Below are positions 1 through 8,284 of a stretch of DNA of 64,000 bases, one piece after another (position 1 is the first letter of the stretch; each line of letters opens with the position of its first letter). Where the stretch lies: positions 310,001 to 374,000 of the forward strand of contig NZ_BMLX01000003.1 in the NCBI RefSeq assembly GCF_014645535.1. The letters are read 5' to 3'. Under the pieces are notes generated by a model. It was not told the origin of the DNA, made no database searches, and saw only the letters and a list, made by a program, of their open reading frames with translations. The translations under genes and the position numbers were made by a program. The DNA is from Silvimonas iriomotensis (lineage in GTDB: Bacteria; Pseudomonadota; Gammaproteobacteria; Burkholderiales; Chitinibacteraceae).

Positions 1-500
1 ACACGGCCGCGGCTGCCGCCGGCCGCAAGATTTCGTCGGTGACCATTCGCGGCACGGAAGGCATGGCCATCCAGTTCGCCCGCTGCTGTAATCCGATCCC
101 GGGTGACCCGATCATTGGCCTTGTGAAGAAAGATCAGGGCCTTGTGGTGCACACGCATGATTGCCCGCAGATTTCCGGCCGCGGCCGGATTGATGCCGAC
201 AAATTCATCGACGTGGAATGGGACCCGGATTCCACCCGCCTGTTTGACGTGCCGATCCGCGTGCTGACGGAAAATACCCGTGGCGCGCTGGCGCAGATTT
301 CCGCCGCGATTGCCGAGGCGGAGGCCAATATTGTGTCGGTGGCAACGCAAAACGCGGAACATGAGGGTGACCGGTTTATGCAGATTGCCTTTGTGCTGCA
401 GGTCTCTAACCGCGTGCATCTGGCGCGGGTGATGCGGTCTTTGCGGCAGTTGCCGAGTGTGTTCCGGATTTTGCGCATGCGGGGTGGGGAGAAGGCCTGA
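1..500 (+). CDS. spoT: (p)ppGpp synthetase/hydrolase, C-terminal part (partial)
   Basis: The reading frame is open from the window edge and ends at TGA 498-500, so only about 165 C-terminal residues are present. They contain the conserved ARCCNPIPGDPIIG and HTHDCP motifs of the RIS/zinc-finger domain of RelA/SpoT proteins, followed by an ACT domain (IRVLTENTRGALAQIS onward). In this family the C-terminal half senses starvation signals and controls ppGpp synthesis and hydrolysis. The CC and HxxDC residues and the GDPI sequence fit the SpoT branch better than RelA; that choice is inference because the catalytic half lies outside the window. A strong terminator follows 40 bp downstream, so this is the last gene of its operon. 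Confidence 0.85.
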   Translation, partial: TAAAAAGRKISSVTIRGTEGMAIQFARCCNPIPGDPIIGLVKKDQGLVVHTHDCPQISGRGRIDADKFIDVEWDPDSTRLFDVPIRVLTENTRGALAQISAAIAEAEANIVSVATQNAEHEGDRFMQIAFVLQVSNRVHLARVMRSLRQLPSVFRILRMRGGEKA

Positions 501-540
501 GCGGCCTTTGCATCCGCTGTGGGTATTTGAGAGGGCTTGC

Positions 541-573
541 AAAAAACGCTACCTGTTGAGGGTGGCGTTTTTT
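541..573 (+). terminator. Rho-independent terminator after spoT
   Basis: AAAAAACGC-T-ACC pairs with GGT-G-GCGTTTTTT around a TGTTGAG loop. The hairpin is flanked by an A-tract and a T-tract, so it could act in both directions. Confidence 0.85.
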
Positions 574-614
574 GTTTGTGGGATGTGAAGGTGATGTGTG
601 CTTTCCCACTACCT

Positions 615-643
615 CGTCATTCCGGCCTTGAGGCGGAATCCAG
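615..643. repeat. Short palindromic repeat P, copy 1
   Basis: A CGTCATTCCGGC arm and a GCGGAATCCAG arm form an imperfect inverted repeat. The same unit recurs at 1046-1073, 10224-10251 and 10330-10358, always beside the longer dispersed repeat, so it behaves as a REP-like element. Confidence 0.7.
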
Positions 644-694
644 TTGGCCGCCACAGGTGGCCTTTGGTGAACGAAGCCATAAAACCTTAACTGC

Positions 695-978
695 TGTTAG
701 CGCCTTCGGCGCGGGTAAAGGCATTACCTACCGGCGGTGGCCGGAGCACGTTACTTTCTTTTGCTTCGCCAAAAGAAAGTAACCAAAGAAAAGGCGACCC
801 CTGCGACGGCGCTCGCTGCGCGAGTTCCCTGTGCTTCTCGCAAGTCGCGGCTGGCTCGCGTGTTCGGCCTGCGGCCTACCGCTTCGCCTTGATCGCCGCG
901 CCTTGCTGCGATGCTCGGCGCAGTCAAAGGGGGCTCAACGTCAAAAGCAACCCCAACCCCAACCCCAACCCCAACCCC
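695..978 (+). repeat. Dispersed intergenic repeat, copy A
   Basis: This stretch begins TGTTAGCGCC and carries CCGGCGGTGGCCGGAGCACG, then the inverted repeat TTACTTTC-TTTTGCTTCGCCAAAA-GAAAGTAA, then AAAGAAAAGGCGACCCCTGCGAC, a more variable section, GCGATGCTCGGCGC and finally GTCAAAAGCAA followed by a tandem hexamer tract. The same order of blocks occurs at 9916-10186 (same strand) and at 10384-10758 (reversed). The ORFs within it are not conserved between copies, so I treat it as non-coding. With the flanking short palindromes it fills the gap between spoT and the ATPase gene. Confidence 0.75.
949..978 (+). repeat. Five tandem AACCCC hexamers
   Basis: Five perfect AACCCC units, which read GGGGTT on the minus strand. 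Four or more G4 runs separated by two bases is a classic G-quadruplex-forming pattern. It sits at the position where copies B and C carry AACAGC and AACGGC-type units. Confidence 0.85.
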
Positions 979-1045
979 GAAAATCAACGACAACGGCACC
1001 CAGGGTTCATCCGTATGCAAGAATGACGCCCTTGCCTCACCACCT

Positions 1046-1073
1046 CGGCATTCCGGCGCAGGCCGGAATCCAG
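1046..1073. repeat. Short palindromic repeat P, copy 2
   Basis: CATTCCGGC-GCA-GCCGGAATCCAG, a near-perfect inverted repeat matching the unit at 615-643. It lies downstream of repeat copy A, so copy A is bracketed by two P units. Confidence 0.7.
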
Positions 1074-1201
1074 TGTCAAAACACTGCGCCGTCAGGCGCT
1101 AAAACTGCCATCCCTTTCCCGCCCCAAAAAGAAAAACGCCCTGTATGCATCGGCATACAAGGCGTCGTCCAGCCTCTGGCAAGGCATTGCGCTTTTACAT
1201 C

Positions 1202-2329
1202 TCAGCCTACGCGTTTGGCGGCGACCATGTTGCCGGGCTTGAGGCGTTTGAAGGCATTGCCGTCGCGGTCAAAGACGTGGAAGGCGGCCGACGGGGCGGA
1301 GATGTTGATGGTGTCGCCAATGTTCACTTCACGGTCGCCATGGCCGCGTACGGTGAGGTCCTGGCCGGTGGAGAGGGTGAGGTACAGGAAGTTGGATTCG
1401 CCCAGGTGTTCGACCAGGTTCACGGTGCCAGAGAAGCGTTCGCTGCCGTTGCTGTCTTCCCACAGGTGCTCGGCGCGGATGCCGACGGTGACGCGGTCGC
1501 CCACGGTGGCGGTGCTGCCGTCTACGTCGGCGCGCACGTTCTGGCCGCCGGCGAGGGTGACGATCAGATGATCTGCGGCGGCGCTTTCGACGACGCCTTC
1601 AAGCAGGTTCATCTTGGGCGAGCCGATAAACGTGGCGACGAACAGGTTGGCGGGCTGTTGGTACAGTTCCAGCGGCGAGCCGGCTTGCTGGATCAGGCCG
1701 TCGTGCATGACCACGATCTTGTCGCCCAGGGTCATGGCTTCGACCTGGTCGTGCGTGACGTAAACAATAGTGGCTTCCAGTTCGCGGTGCAGCTTGGCGA
1801 TTTCCAGACGGGTCTGGACGCGCAGGGCGGCGTCGAGGTTGGAGAGCGGTTCGTCGAACAGGAACAGTTTGGGTTCACGCACAATGGCGCGGCCAATGGC
1901 CACGCGCTGACGCTGACCGCCGGAGAGTTCGCGCGGCAGGCGTTCGAGCAGGTGATCAATCTTGAGGATCTTGGCGGCGTTGCGGATGCGGGTGTCGGCT
2001 TCGTCTTTGGATTTGCCGGCCACTTTCAGGCCAAACGCCATGTTCTTGTACACATTCATGTGCGGGTAGAGCGCGTAGCTCTGGAACACCATGGCAATGC
2101 CGCGCAGGGCCGGGGGCAGGTCGTTCACGCGGGCGTGGTCGATCTCCAGATCGCCACCGGTGATTTCTTCCAGACCGCAGACCATGCGCAATAGCGTGGA
2201 CTTGCCGCAGCCGGACGGGCCGACCAGCACGACGAATTCGCCGTCGTTGATTTCCAGGTTGATCCCGGACAGCACATTGGTTTTGCCGTCGTAGGATTTG
2301 GTCAGGTTTTTCAGTGATACATGAGACAT
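1202..2329 (-). CDS. ugpC: Sugar ABC transporter ATP-binding protein (MalK/UgpC family)
   Basis: This 375-residue protein is the ATPase that powers the importer encoded upstream. It has Walker A GPSGCGKST, the signature LSGGQRQRVAIGRA, Walker B LFLFDEPLSNLD and the switch His in THDQVEAM, followed by a C-terminal TOBE/MalK-type regulatory domain (GIRAEHLW). Length is normal for the family. The ATG at 2329 is preferred over one 24 bp upstream because GGGAGC lies 8 bp before it. The gene is the last of the importer cluster and is separated from the permease by an unusual 218-bp spacer containing an inverted repeat. The symbol is a family label; the transported sugar cannot be read from the sequence. 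Confidence 0.9.
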   Translation of the reverse strand: MSHVSLKNLTKSYDGKTNVLSGINLEINDGEFVVLVGPSGCGKSTLLRMVCGLEEITGGDLEIDHARVNDLPPALRGIAMVFQSYALYPHMNVYKNMAFGLKVAGKSKDEADTRIRNAAKILKIDHLLERLPRELSGGQRQRVAIGRAIVREPKLFLFDEPLSNLDAALRVQTRLEIAKLHRELEATIVYVTHDQVEAMTLGDKIVVMHDGLIQQAGSPLELYQQPANLFVATFIGSPKMNLLEGVVESAAADHLIVTLAGGQNVRADVDGSTATVGDRVTVGIRAEHLWEDSNGSERFSGTVNLVEHLGESNFLYLTLSTGQDLTVRGHGDREVNIGDTINISAPSAAFHVFDRDGNAFKRLKPGNMVAAKRVG

Positions 2330-2356
2330 CTTGTTTGCTCCCATTAGTCGCAAACG

Positions 2357-2540
2357 GTGAGGAGTGAGGTGAGAGGGGTGAGGTGTAACCCCGAAAACCT
2401 TTGATACTCGACCGTTTACGATATGAATTCTGTTTTGTTGGCTGCGGTGGTGGGTTGTCGCTTTGCGCCGAACCCACCCTACGGCACCTGGTGCGCCGGG
2501 GCGGGCTTTTACACCTCACCCCTCACACATCTCTCCTCAC
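2357..2540. repeat. Inverted-repeat element between permease and ATPase genes
   Basis: Arms of about 30 bp (2357-2388 and 2507-2540; core GGGGTGAGGTGTAA / TTACACCTCACCCC) enclose about 120 bp. Within it GGTGGGTT (2450-2457) pairs with AACCCACC (2471-2478) around a GC-rich loop. No gene is seen on either strand. The layout resembles a miniature inverted-repeat element inserted in the operon; it could also act as an RNA structure modulating expression of the ATPase gene. Confidence 0.6.
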
Positions 2541-2547
2541 TGCGCCG

Positions 2548-3390
2548 TCATTTGACGGCGCCGGCGGTAATGCCGCGGATCAACTGGCGTGAGAAGAACA
2601 CATACATCACCAGCACCGGCAGCACGGCCAGGGTCAGCGAGGCCAGCACGGCGTTCCAGTTGGTCACGTACTGACCAATGAACTGCTGCACGCCCAGCGT
2701 GACGGTCTGGGTAGAGTCACCCGGCGCCAGAATCAGCGGGAACCACAAGTCGTTCCAGATCGGCACCATGGTGAACACGGCAACGGTGGCCACGGCCGGG
2801 CGGATCAGCGGCAGGATCACCTGGAAGAAAATCTTGAATTCGCCCACGCCATCGCAGCGGGCGGCTTCTTTCAGTTCCTTGGGGATCTGCTGCATGAATT
2901 CCGACAAAATCATGATCGCCAGCGGCAGGCCTTGCGCCACGTACACCAGGATCAGCGCGGTCAGCGTGTTCACCAGGCTCAGGCTCACCATCAGTTTCAG
3001 AATCGACACCGTACCCAGGCGAATCGGCACCATGATGCCGAAGGCAAAGAACAGAGCCAGAATCCGGCTGCCCTTGAACTTGTATTCAGACAGCGCCCAG
3101 GCCGCCATCGCGCCAAACAGCAAGATCAGCACCAGCGAGGTGATGGTGACGATCAGGCTGTTGCCGAAGTACAGCGTGAAGTGCGATTCATGCAGCACTT
3201 TCTGGAAACCGATCAACGAGAACGTCTCGCTGGTCGGCAGGGCCAGCGGGTTATCAAAGATCGCCCCGCGGCTTTTGAACGAGTTGATGATGATCAGCGC
3301 GATCGGAAACAGCGCCAGGATCGTATAACCGGCCAGGACCACCTGGGTCAGACCGGCACCCAGGAATCGGGAAGCTTTATGTTGCGACAT
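2548..3390 (-). CDS. Sugar ABC transporter permease (MalG-like)
   Basis: A 280-residue inner-membrane protein with six predicted hydrophobic segments. The binding-protein-dependent transport signature (EAARCDGVGEFKIFFQVILPLIRPA) sits near residues 175-200 and is the loop that contacts the ATPase. The length and N-terminal helix fit the MalG/UgpE half of a CUT1 carbohydrate importer. GGGAGG lies 8 bp before the ATG. It follows the first permease gene by 17 bp and is cotranscribed with it. Confidence 0.9.
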   Translation of the reverse strand: MSQHKASRFLGAGLTQVVLAGYTILALFPIALIIINSFKSRGAIFDNPLALPTSETFSLIGFQKVLHESHFTLYFGNSLIVTITSLVLILLFGAMAAWALSEYKFKGSRILALFFAFGIMVPIRLGTVSILKLMVSLSLVNTLTALILVYVAQGLPLAIMILSEFMQQIPKELKEAARCDGVGEFKIFFQVILPLIRPAVATVAVFTMVPIWNDLWFPLILAPGDSTQTVTLGVQQFIGQYVTNWNAVLASLTLAVLPVLVMYVFFSRQLIRGITAGAVK

Positions 3391-3407
3391 GTGTGGTGGC
3401 CTCCCTT

Positions 3408-4322
3408 TTAGAAACTGAAGCGTTGCAGCTTGCGCTGGATAAAGTAGAAGTACACGCCCACGCCCAGCAGGATCACCAGGAACATCAGCGTGGCCACGGC
3501 AGCACCCATGGTCGGGCTGCCAATCTGGCTTTGATAGCCAAAGAAGGCGCGGTAGAAATAGGTGCCCAGAATATCGGTACTGAAGTTGGGGCCGGCCAGC
3601 GCGCCCTTGACTGAGTAAATCAGGTCAAATGCGTTGAAGTTGCCAACAAAGGTCAGGATAGTGGTCAGGCCCAGTGTCGGCAGGATCAGCGGTACGCGGA
3701 TGGTCCAGAAAATGCGCCAGGCAGAGGCACCTTCCACATACGCGGCTTCAATGATCTCGTCCGGGATGGCAATCAGCGCGGCGTAGATCAGCATCATCGG
3801 GATACCAACGAACTGCCACACCGACATGGCCGACAAGGTAAACAGCGCGGTTTCTTCCTGACCCAGGAACGGCTGGAACAGGCTATCGAGGTGCACCAGG
3901 CTCAGAATGTGTTCTGACACGCCCCACAGCGGCGACAGAATCAGCTGCCAGATAAAGCCAATGATCACGACCGACAACAGCGTCGGCAGGAAGATGGCGG
4001 TCTGGTAGCCCTTGGCAAACTTCACGCCGCGCATCGACAACAGGGCCGCCAGCAGCAGACCCAGCGGGTTTTGCACGCACATGTGCACCAGGAAGAACTT
4101 GCAGTTGTTCTTCATGGCATTCCAGAAGCCTTCTGACCACAGCGGATCGAACAGCAGGGAATGATAGTTGGCCAGCCCGGCCCAGGTTTGCGAGCCGTTG
4201 TCGTTGGTGGTGAAGAACCCCAGTCGCAACGTGTCGATCAGCGGCCAGGCGCTGAATACGAGGTAAATCAGAAATGCCGGGGCCAGAAAGACCACGATAT
4301 GCCAGGGAAACGAACGTTTCAT
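3408..4322 (-). CDS. Sugar ABC transporter permease (MalF-like)
   Basis: A 304-residue integral membrane protein beginning MKRSFPWHIVVFLAPAF, with about six transmembrane segments. The EAA-type loop (EAAYVEGASAWRIFWTIRVPLILP) is at about residues 193-216. It pairs with the downstream permease to form the membrane channel of a CUT1 importer. The start is supported by GGGAG 9 bp upstream. It lies 348 bp downstream of the binding-protein gene, with a hairpin terminator between, an arrangement that allows more binding protein than permease to be made. Confidence 0.9.
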   Translation of the reverse strand: MKRSFPWHIVVFLAPAFLIYLVFSAWPLIDTLRLGFFTTNDNGSQTWAGLANYHSLLFDPLWSEGFWNAMKNNCKFFLVHMCVQNPLGLLLAALLSMRGVKFAKGYQTAIFLPTLLSVVIIGFIWQLILSPLWGVSEHILSLVHLDSLFQPFLGQEETALFTLSAMSVWQFVGIPMMLIYAALIAIPDEIIEAAYVEGASAWRIFWTIRVPLILPTLGLTTILTFVGNFNAFDLIYSVKGALAGPNFSTDILGTYFYRAFFGYQSQIGSPTMGAAVATLMFLVILLGVGVYFYFIQRKLQRFSF

Positions 4323-4491
4323 GGCCTCTACTCCCTATGCACCGCCAGCAAAGCCATCCCGCCTTGTCACTCCGGCTGGCTGTACCGGATGTACTCACTG
4401 CGTCGGGGCGTCGCGGCAGAACGGCTTTGCTGGCGATGCTTGTTATTCGTACGGCGTTACCGGCCCGTCAGATGCGAGCCTGAAAACAACC

Positions 4492-4520
4492 AAAAAAAAC
4501 GCCGGCGGCGAACCGCCGGC
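4492..4520 (-). terminator. Terminator/attenuator after the binding-protein gene
   Basis: On the minus strand GCCGGCGG-TTCG-CCGCCGGC is followed by G and eight T. The perfect 8-bp stem and UUCG tetraloop make a strong hairpin between the binding-protein and permease genes. It probably lowers readthrough into the permeases. Confidence 0.85.
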
Positions 4521-4670
4521 CTAACTCACAGTCGAGGGTATGGAGAGGAAGAACAACTCACTACTACACCAGGCAGCCGACAAGTCTTTCGCGTCTCCGT
4601 CGCGTCAAACCGGGCTCAGTTCATGGGAACCCTGCCACTCGGCCGCCTGAATACTGCAAGCGCTAGCTCA

Positions 4671-5924
4671 TTACTGAGCCGGCTTGTACCACTTGGCCAG
4701 ACCGGACTGCAGACGTGCAGCGCCATCCTTCGGCGACAGCTTGCCGTTGATGACTTGCGAGTTCACGTTCCACAGTTCGTTTTCCAGGTTCGGCGTGCCA
4801 CGGTTCAGGATCTGCGCGTTCACACGGATGGTGGAACCGCAGCTCTTGCGCCAGTCGATGAATTCCTTGGCAACCGGATCCTTCACGGCGATCAGGTGGT
4901 TGGACAGGCTGAAGAAGCCAGTGACCTTGTTGGTGTACAGATCAGCAAATTCCTGCGAACCGAGCCACTCTACGAACTTGTAGGCGTCTTCCTTGTTCTT
5001 GGACTTGCTGTTCACGCCCATGCCCAGATCGGTATGGTCAGAGATGTAGCACTTGTCGCCAGCTTTCGGGACCGGGGGCGGGAACGCGCCCAGTTCGAAA
5101 CCGGCGGCGTTCTGGTTGTAGTAACCAATGTCCCACGAGCCAGCAGCCACCACGGCAGCCTTGCCGGAGGCGAACAGGTTCTGGGTATCCGGGTAGGTTT
5201 GAGCGCTGTAGCCCTTGGCCAGGTACGGTGCGTACTTGGCTTCGATTTCCAGCGGTTGTTCAAAGGCCGGGTCAGTGAACTTGGCCTTGCCAGCGATCAA
5301 CGCCTTGCGGCCTTCTTCACCCTTCCAGTACGGTGCGCCGATGCTGGTGTAAACGATCTGCGAGGATTCCCACTGATCGTTGGTACCCAGGGCCATCGGG
5401 GTGTACTTGCCGGAAGCCTTCACCTTGTCGAGCATCTTGAAGAAGTCGTCGGTGGTCTTCGGCTCGGTCAGGCCCAGTTCCTTGAAAATCTTTTTGTTGT
5501 ACAGGAAGCCGTGGATAACGGATGCGATCGGCTCGCAGAAGGTATCCTTGCCATCGTCGGTTTCCCAGGCCACCTTGGCCGAGGCCGGGAAGTTTTCCAG
5601 ACCCTTCTTGCCGTTCAGCTTTTCCAGGTAACCCTTCTTGTACAGGTCCAGCGACTTGTCGAACGGACGGCAGGTGATCAGGTCACCGGCAGTGCCGCCA
5701 GTCAGGCGTGCGTTCAGGCTGGAGTCGTATTCGGTCGGGGCGGTCGGGGCAAACTTGATCTGGATGTTCGGGTAGTGCTTCTGGAAAGCCGGGATCAGTA
5801 CTTCTTCCCACAGGCCTTTGTCGTCGGTACGCCAGCTTTCGATGGTCAGGGTGCCCGCTTGTGCAGCACCTGCAGCCAACAGCGCAGCCACCAGGGCGCC
5901 ACGCATGATGTTCTTGCCTTGCAT
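4671..5924 (-). CDS. Sugar ABC transporter periplasmic binding protein
   Basis: A 417-residue family-1 extracellular solute-binding protein. Residues 1-23 form a Sec signal peptide (GALVAALLAAGAAQA) with cleavage before GTLTIESW. The body has family features: AGDLITCRPFD, YNKKIFKELGL, ASGKAAVVAAGSWDIGYYN. It captures the sugar in the periplasm and delivers it to the two permeases downstream. GAGGAG lies 6 bp before the ATG. First gene of the importer cluster; its promoter must lie in the 385-bp region shared with the divergent sensor operon. The sugar is unknown; a mono- or oligosaccharide is inferred from the CUT1-type layout. Confidence 0.88.
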   Translation of the reverse strand: MQGKNIMRGALVAALLAAGAAQAGTLTIESWRTDDKGLWEEVLIPAFQKHYPNIQIKFAPTAPTEYDSSLNARLTGGTAGDLITCRPFDKSLDLYKKGYLEKLNGKKGLENFPASAKVAWETDDGKDTFCEPIASVIHGFLYNKKIFKELGLTEPKTTDDFFKMLDKVKASGKYTPMALGTNDQWESSQIVYTSIGAPYWKGEEGRKALIAGKAKFTDPAFEQPLEIEAKYAPYLAKGYSAQTYPDTQNLFASGKAAVVAAGSWDIGYYNQNAAGFELGAFPPPVPKAGDKCYISDHTDLGMGVNSKSKNKEDAYKFVEWLGSQEFADLYTNKVTGFFSLSNHLIAVKDPVAKEFIDWRKSCGSTIRVNAQILNRGTPNLENELWNVNSQVINGKLSPKDGAARLQSGLAKWYKPAQ

Positions 5925-6309
5925 CGGTCGATCTCCTCAGGTTTACCCCTGTTTAAAAGTTTTGCTGGGGGCATGGCCAGGAAATTAGCATTCACCTTTG
6001 CGTGACACAAAAACTGCTTGTGTTCATTGGCAAAAAACAAATAACATATTGATTATTATGTGAAAAATAACAAATCAGTCAGCTTGGGGTGTTACCTTTC
6101 ATTACATTCTGGTGACCCCTTGCAAGGGCAATGACTGCAACAATCAAGGATTGCCCGCGGGATGACCCCGCAGGGCGCAGATAGAGACCGCAAGTAATCG
6201 CAATCTTTCTTTACAAAACAGGTTGCTACGTTACGTTATTCTGCGGCGAAAAAAACACGGGGCGAGCTTGATGGATACAAGCAAGATCCTGGCGCGTTGG
6301 GGGAGATGC
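5925..6309. promoter_or_regulatory. Divergent control region between importer and sensor operon
   Basis: This 385-bp region is clearly more AT-rich than its surroundings and separates two divergent operons, so it must hold both promoters. An exact inverted repeat, ACACAA-N7-TTGTGT, lies at 6005-6023 on the importer side and is a candidate operator. Two small palindromes, GGTGTTACC and GGTGACC, follow around 6088-6117. Assigning these to the adjacent OmpR-type regulator is inference. Confidence 0.4.
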
Positions 6310-7596
6310 ATGCGCATGCGGCAAGCAATGTGGGGTTTGCTGCTGGGTGCGCTATGTGTGGGGGCCCCGGCCCGGGCGCAAGAAACGGTAGATGTACTGC
6401 ATTGGTGGACGTCTGCCAGTGAACGCCATGCCGCAGATTACCTGGCTGATCGCCTGCAGGATGAAGGCGTGACCTGGCAAGATGCCGCCATCCCTGGCGG
6501 CGCTGGTGTGGGCGCCATGAAGGTGCTCAAAAGCCGCGTGCTGTCGGGCAAAGCGCCGGATGCCGCCCAGCTGATCGGCCCGGCCATTTCAGAATGGGCC
6601 GACCTTGGCCTGTTGCTGGAACTGGACAACGTGGCCCGGCGCGCCAACTGGAGCGACAAACTGTTTCCCACGGTGGCCAGTGTCATCCGCATGCGCGGGC
6701 ATGTGGTCGCGGCGCCGCTGGGCATTCATCGCATCAACACGCTGTTTTACAACCAGGCCATTTTCACAAAGTTGGGCCTGGCTGCGCCGCGCAGCTGGCC
6801 CGAGTTTGAACGGACGGCCGATGCGATCTCCCGCGCGGGTTACACCCCGCTGGCGCAAAGCACCGAGTCCTGGCAGATTGCCACGCTGTTCGAAACGCTC
6901 TTGCTCTCTGAAACCGGCCCGGCCATGTATCGCGACCTGTTGGTTCGCCGCAACGCCAACGCCTGGTACGACGTCCGCGTAACGCGCGCGCTGGAGCGGT
7001 TGCGCCGCCTCAAGCACTGGATGCCGCAAAACCTGTCTGAACGCCCGTGGCAGGACGAAGCCGCTGACCTGGCGCGCGGCAAGGCCGCCATGTGGATCAT
7101 GGGCGACTGGGGCAAGGGCGAGTTGCAGGCCATGGGCCTGACCCCGGGCGACCAGTTCGGCTGTACGGCGGTGCCTGGGACGGCCGACGCGCACTTATAT
7201 AGTATTGATACGCTGGTCATGTTTACCGGGGATTACGCCAACCAGAGCGCCCAGGAAAAACTGGCGCAGATGGTAGCCTCTCCGGCCGTGCAGGCCGGTT
7301 ACAACAAGATCAAGGGCTCCGTGCCGGTGCGCCGTGATGTAGACCCGTCTACGCTGGACCCGTGTGCGCGCCAGTCGTGGACCACCTTCGGGCGAGGCCA
7401 GGCGGTGCAGGCCCCGAGCCTGGTGCATCGCATGGCGACCGACGAGGCGCTCAAAGACGCCATCGTCAGCCTGATCCGTCGTTATTTTCTGGATGACCGC
7501 ATTCCGACATCGGAACTGCAACGGCGCATTGCCGCAGTAATCCGGGCTTTGTCGCTGGAAGGAAACAGTTATGACTCGCAAGATACTGGTCGTTGA
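6310..7596 (+). CDS. GtsA-like periplasmic sugar-binding protein, probable sensory component
   Basis: A family-1 solute-binding protein resembling the glucose-binding GtsA/GltB group of pseudomonads: VLHWWTSASERHAADYL, TWQDAAIPGGAG, AMKVLKSRV, PLGIHRINTLFYN, IMGDWGKGE, IKGSVPVRRDV. The start is uncertain; the ATG at 6310 follows GGGGGAG and gives an ideal signal peptide (MRMRQAMWGLLLGALCVGAPARA), while ATG 6271 or 6223 would add 13-29 residues. It overlaps the response-regulator gene by 26 bp and no permease gene accompanies it, so a role as ligand sensor for the kinase seems more likely than transport. That role is inference. Confidence 0.82.
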   Translation: MRMRQAMWGLLLGALCVGAPARAQETVDVLHWWTSASERHAADYLADRLQDEGVTWQDAAIPGGAGVGAMKVLKSRVLSGKAPDAAQLIGPAISEWADLGLLLELDNVARRANWSDKLFPTVASVIRMRGHVVAAPLGIHRINTLFYNQAIFTKLGLAAPRSWPEFERTADAISRAGYTPLAQSTESWQIATLFETLLLSETGPAMYRDLLVRRNANAWYDVRVTRALERLRRLKHWMPQNLSERPWQDEAADLARGKAAMWIMGDWGKGELQAMGLTPGDQFGCTAVPGTADAHLYSIDTLVMFTGDYANQSAQEKLAQMVASPAVQAGYNKIKGSVPVRRDVDPSTLDPCARQSWTTFGRGQAVQAPSLVHRMATDEALKDAIVSLIRRYFLDDRIPTSELQRRIAAVIRALSLEGNSYDSQDTGR

Positions 7597-8284
7597 TGAT
7601 GACCAGAAAACCCGGGCGTTGTTGAAGGCGTACCTGGAAAAGAACCAGTATGAAGTGCGGCTGGCGCATGATGGTGCCAGCTTCATGACCGAGTTCGACC
7701 GTTACAAAGATGAACTGTCTCTGGTGATTCTGGATGTCATGCTGCCGGATACCGATGGCTTCGCCCTGTGCGGCCATATCCGCAAGCGCTCCAGCGTGCC
7801 GGTCATCATGCTGACCGCCAGTGCGGACGACACCGACCGTATTGTCGGGCTGGAACTGGGCGCGGACGATTATCTGGGCAAGCCCTACAACCCGCGCGAA
7901 CTGCTGGCCCGCATCAAGGCCATTCACCGCCGCGCCGGGGTAGAAAACGGCGCGCCGGCCCGCTATTACCGCTTCAACGGCTTCACGCTTGATACCGTCG
8001 AGCGCACCTTGTCTGACCCGACTGGCGAAACCGTCAAACTGACCGGGCTGGATTTCCAGCTCTTGAAGTATCTGGTCGAACACCCCGGTGAAATTCTCGA
8101 CCGCAGCGTGCTGGCTGAAGAAACCCGTGGCCGTGACCTGGGCCCGCTGGATCGCTCGCTGGATGTGCAGATCAGCCGCTTGCGCCAGCGCCTGCTGGAT
8201 GACGGCAAGCAACCCGCACTGATCAAGACCGTGCGTGGCGCCGGTTACGTGTTCTCTGCCGAAGTGGCTGTCAGCCATGGGTGA
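7571..8284 (+). CDS. OmpR-family response regulator (GltR-like)
   Basis: A 237-residue DNA-binding regulator. The receiver domain (1-120) has the acid cluster DDD at 9-11, phospho-acceptor D55 in VILDVMLPD, T82 and K104 (GKPYNP). The C-terminal winged helix (about 135-232) has the family pattern LTGLDFQLLKYLVEHPGEILDR and VRGAGYVF. The gene starts inside the binding-protein gene and overlaps the kinase gene by 8 bp, so the three are translated together. It probably controls the divergent sugar importer, as GltR-type regulators do for glucose uptake in Pseudomonas; this target is inferred from position. Confidence 0.92.
   Translation: MTRKILVVDDDQKTRALLKAYLEKNQYEVRLAHDGASFMTEFDRYKDELSLVILDVMLPDTDGFALCGHIRKRSSVPVIMLTASADDTDRIVGLELGADDYLGKPYNPRELLARIKAIHRRAGVENGAPARYYRFNGFTLDTVERTLSDPTGETVKLTGLDFQLLKYLVEHPGEILDRSVLAEETRGRDLGPLDRSLDVQISRLRQRLLDDGKQPALIKTVRGAGYVFSAEVAVSHG

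Noticed and set aside
1145-2194. Long plus-strand open frame opposite the ATPase gene
   Set aside because: It is antisense to a protein with complete Walker and signature motifs; its own translation has no family features and reflects high G+C codon bias.
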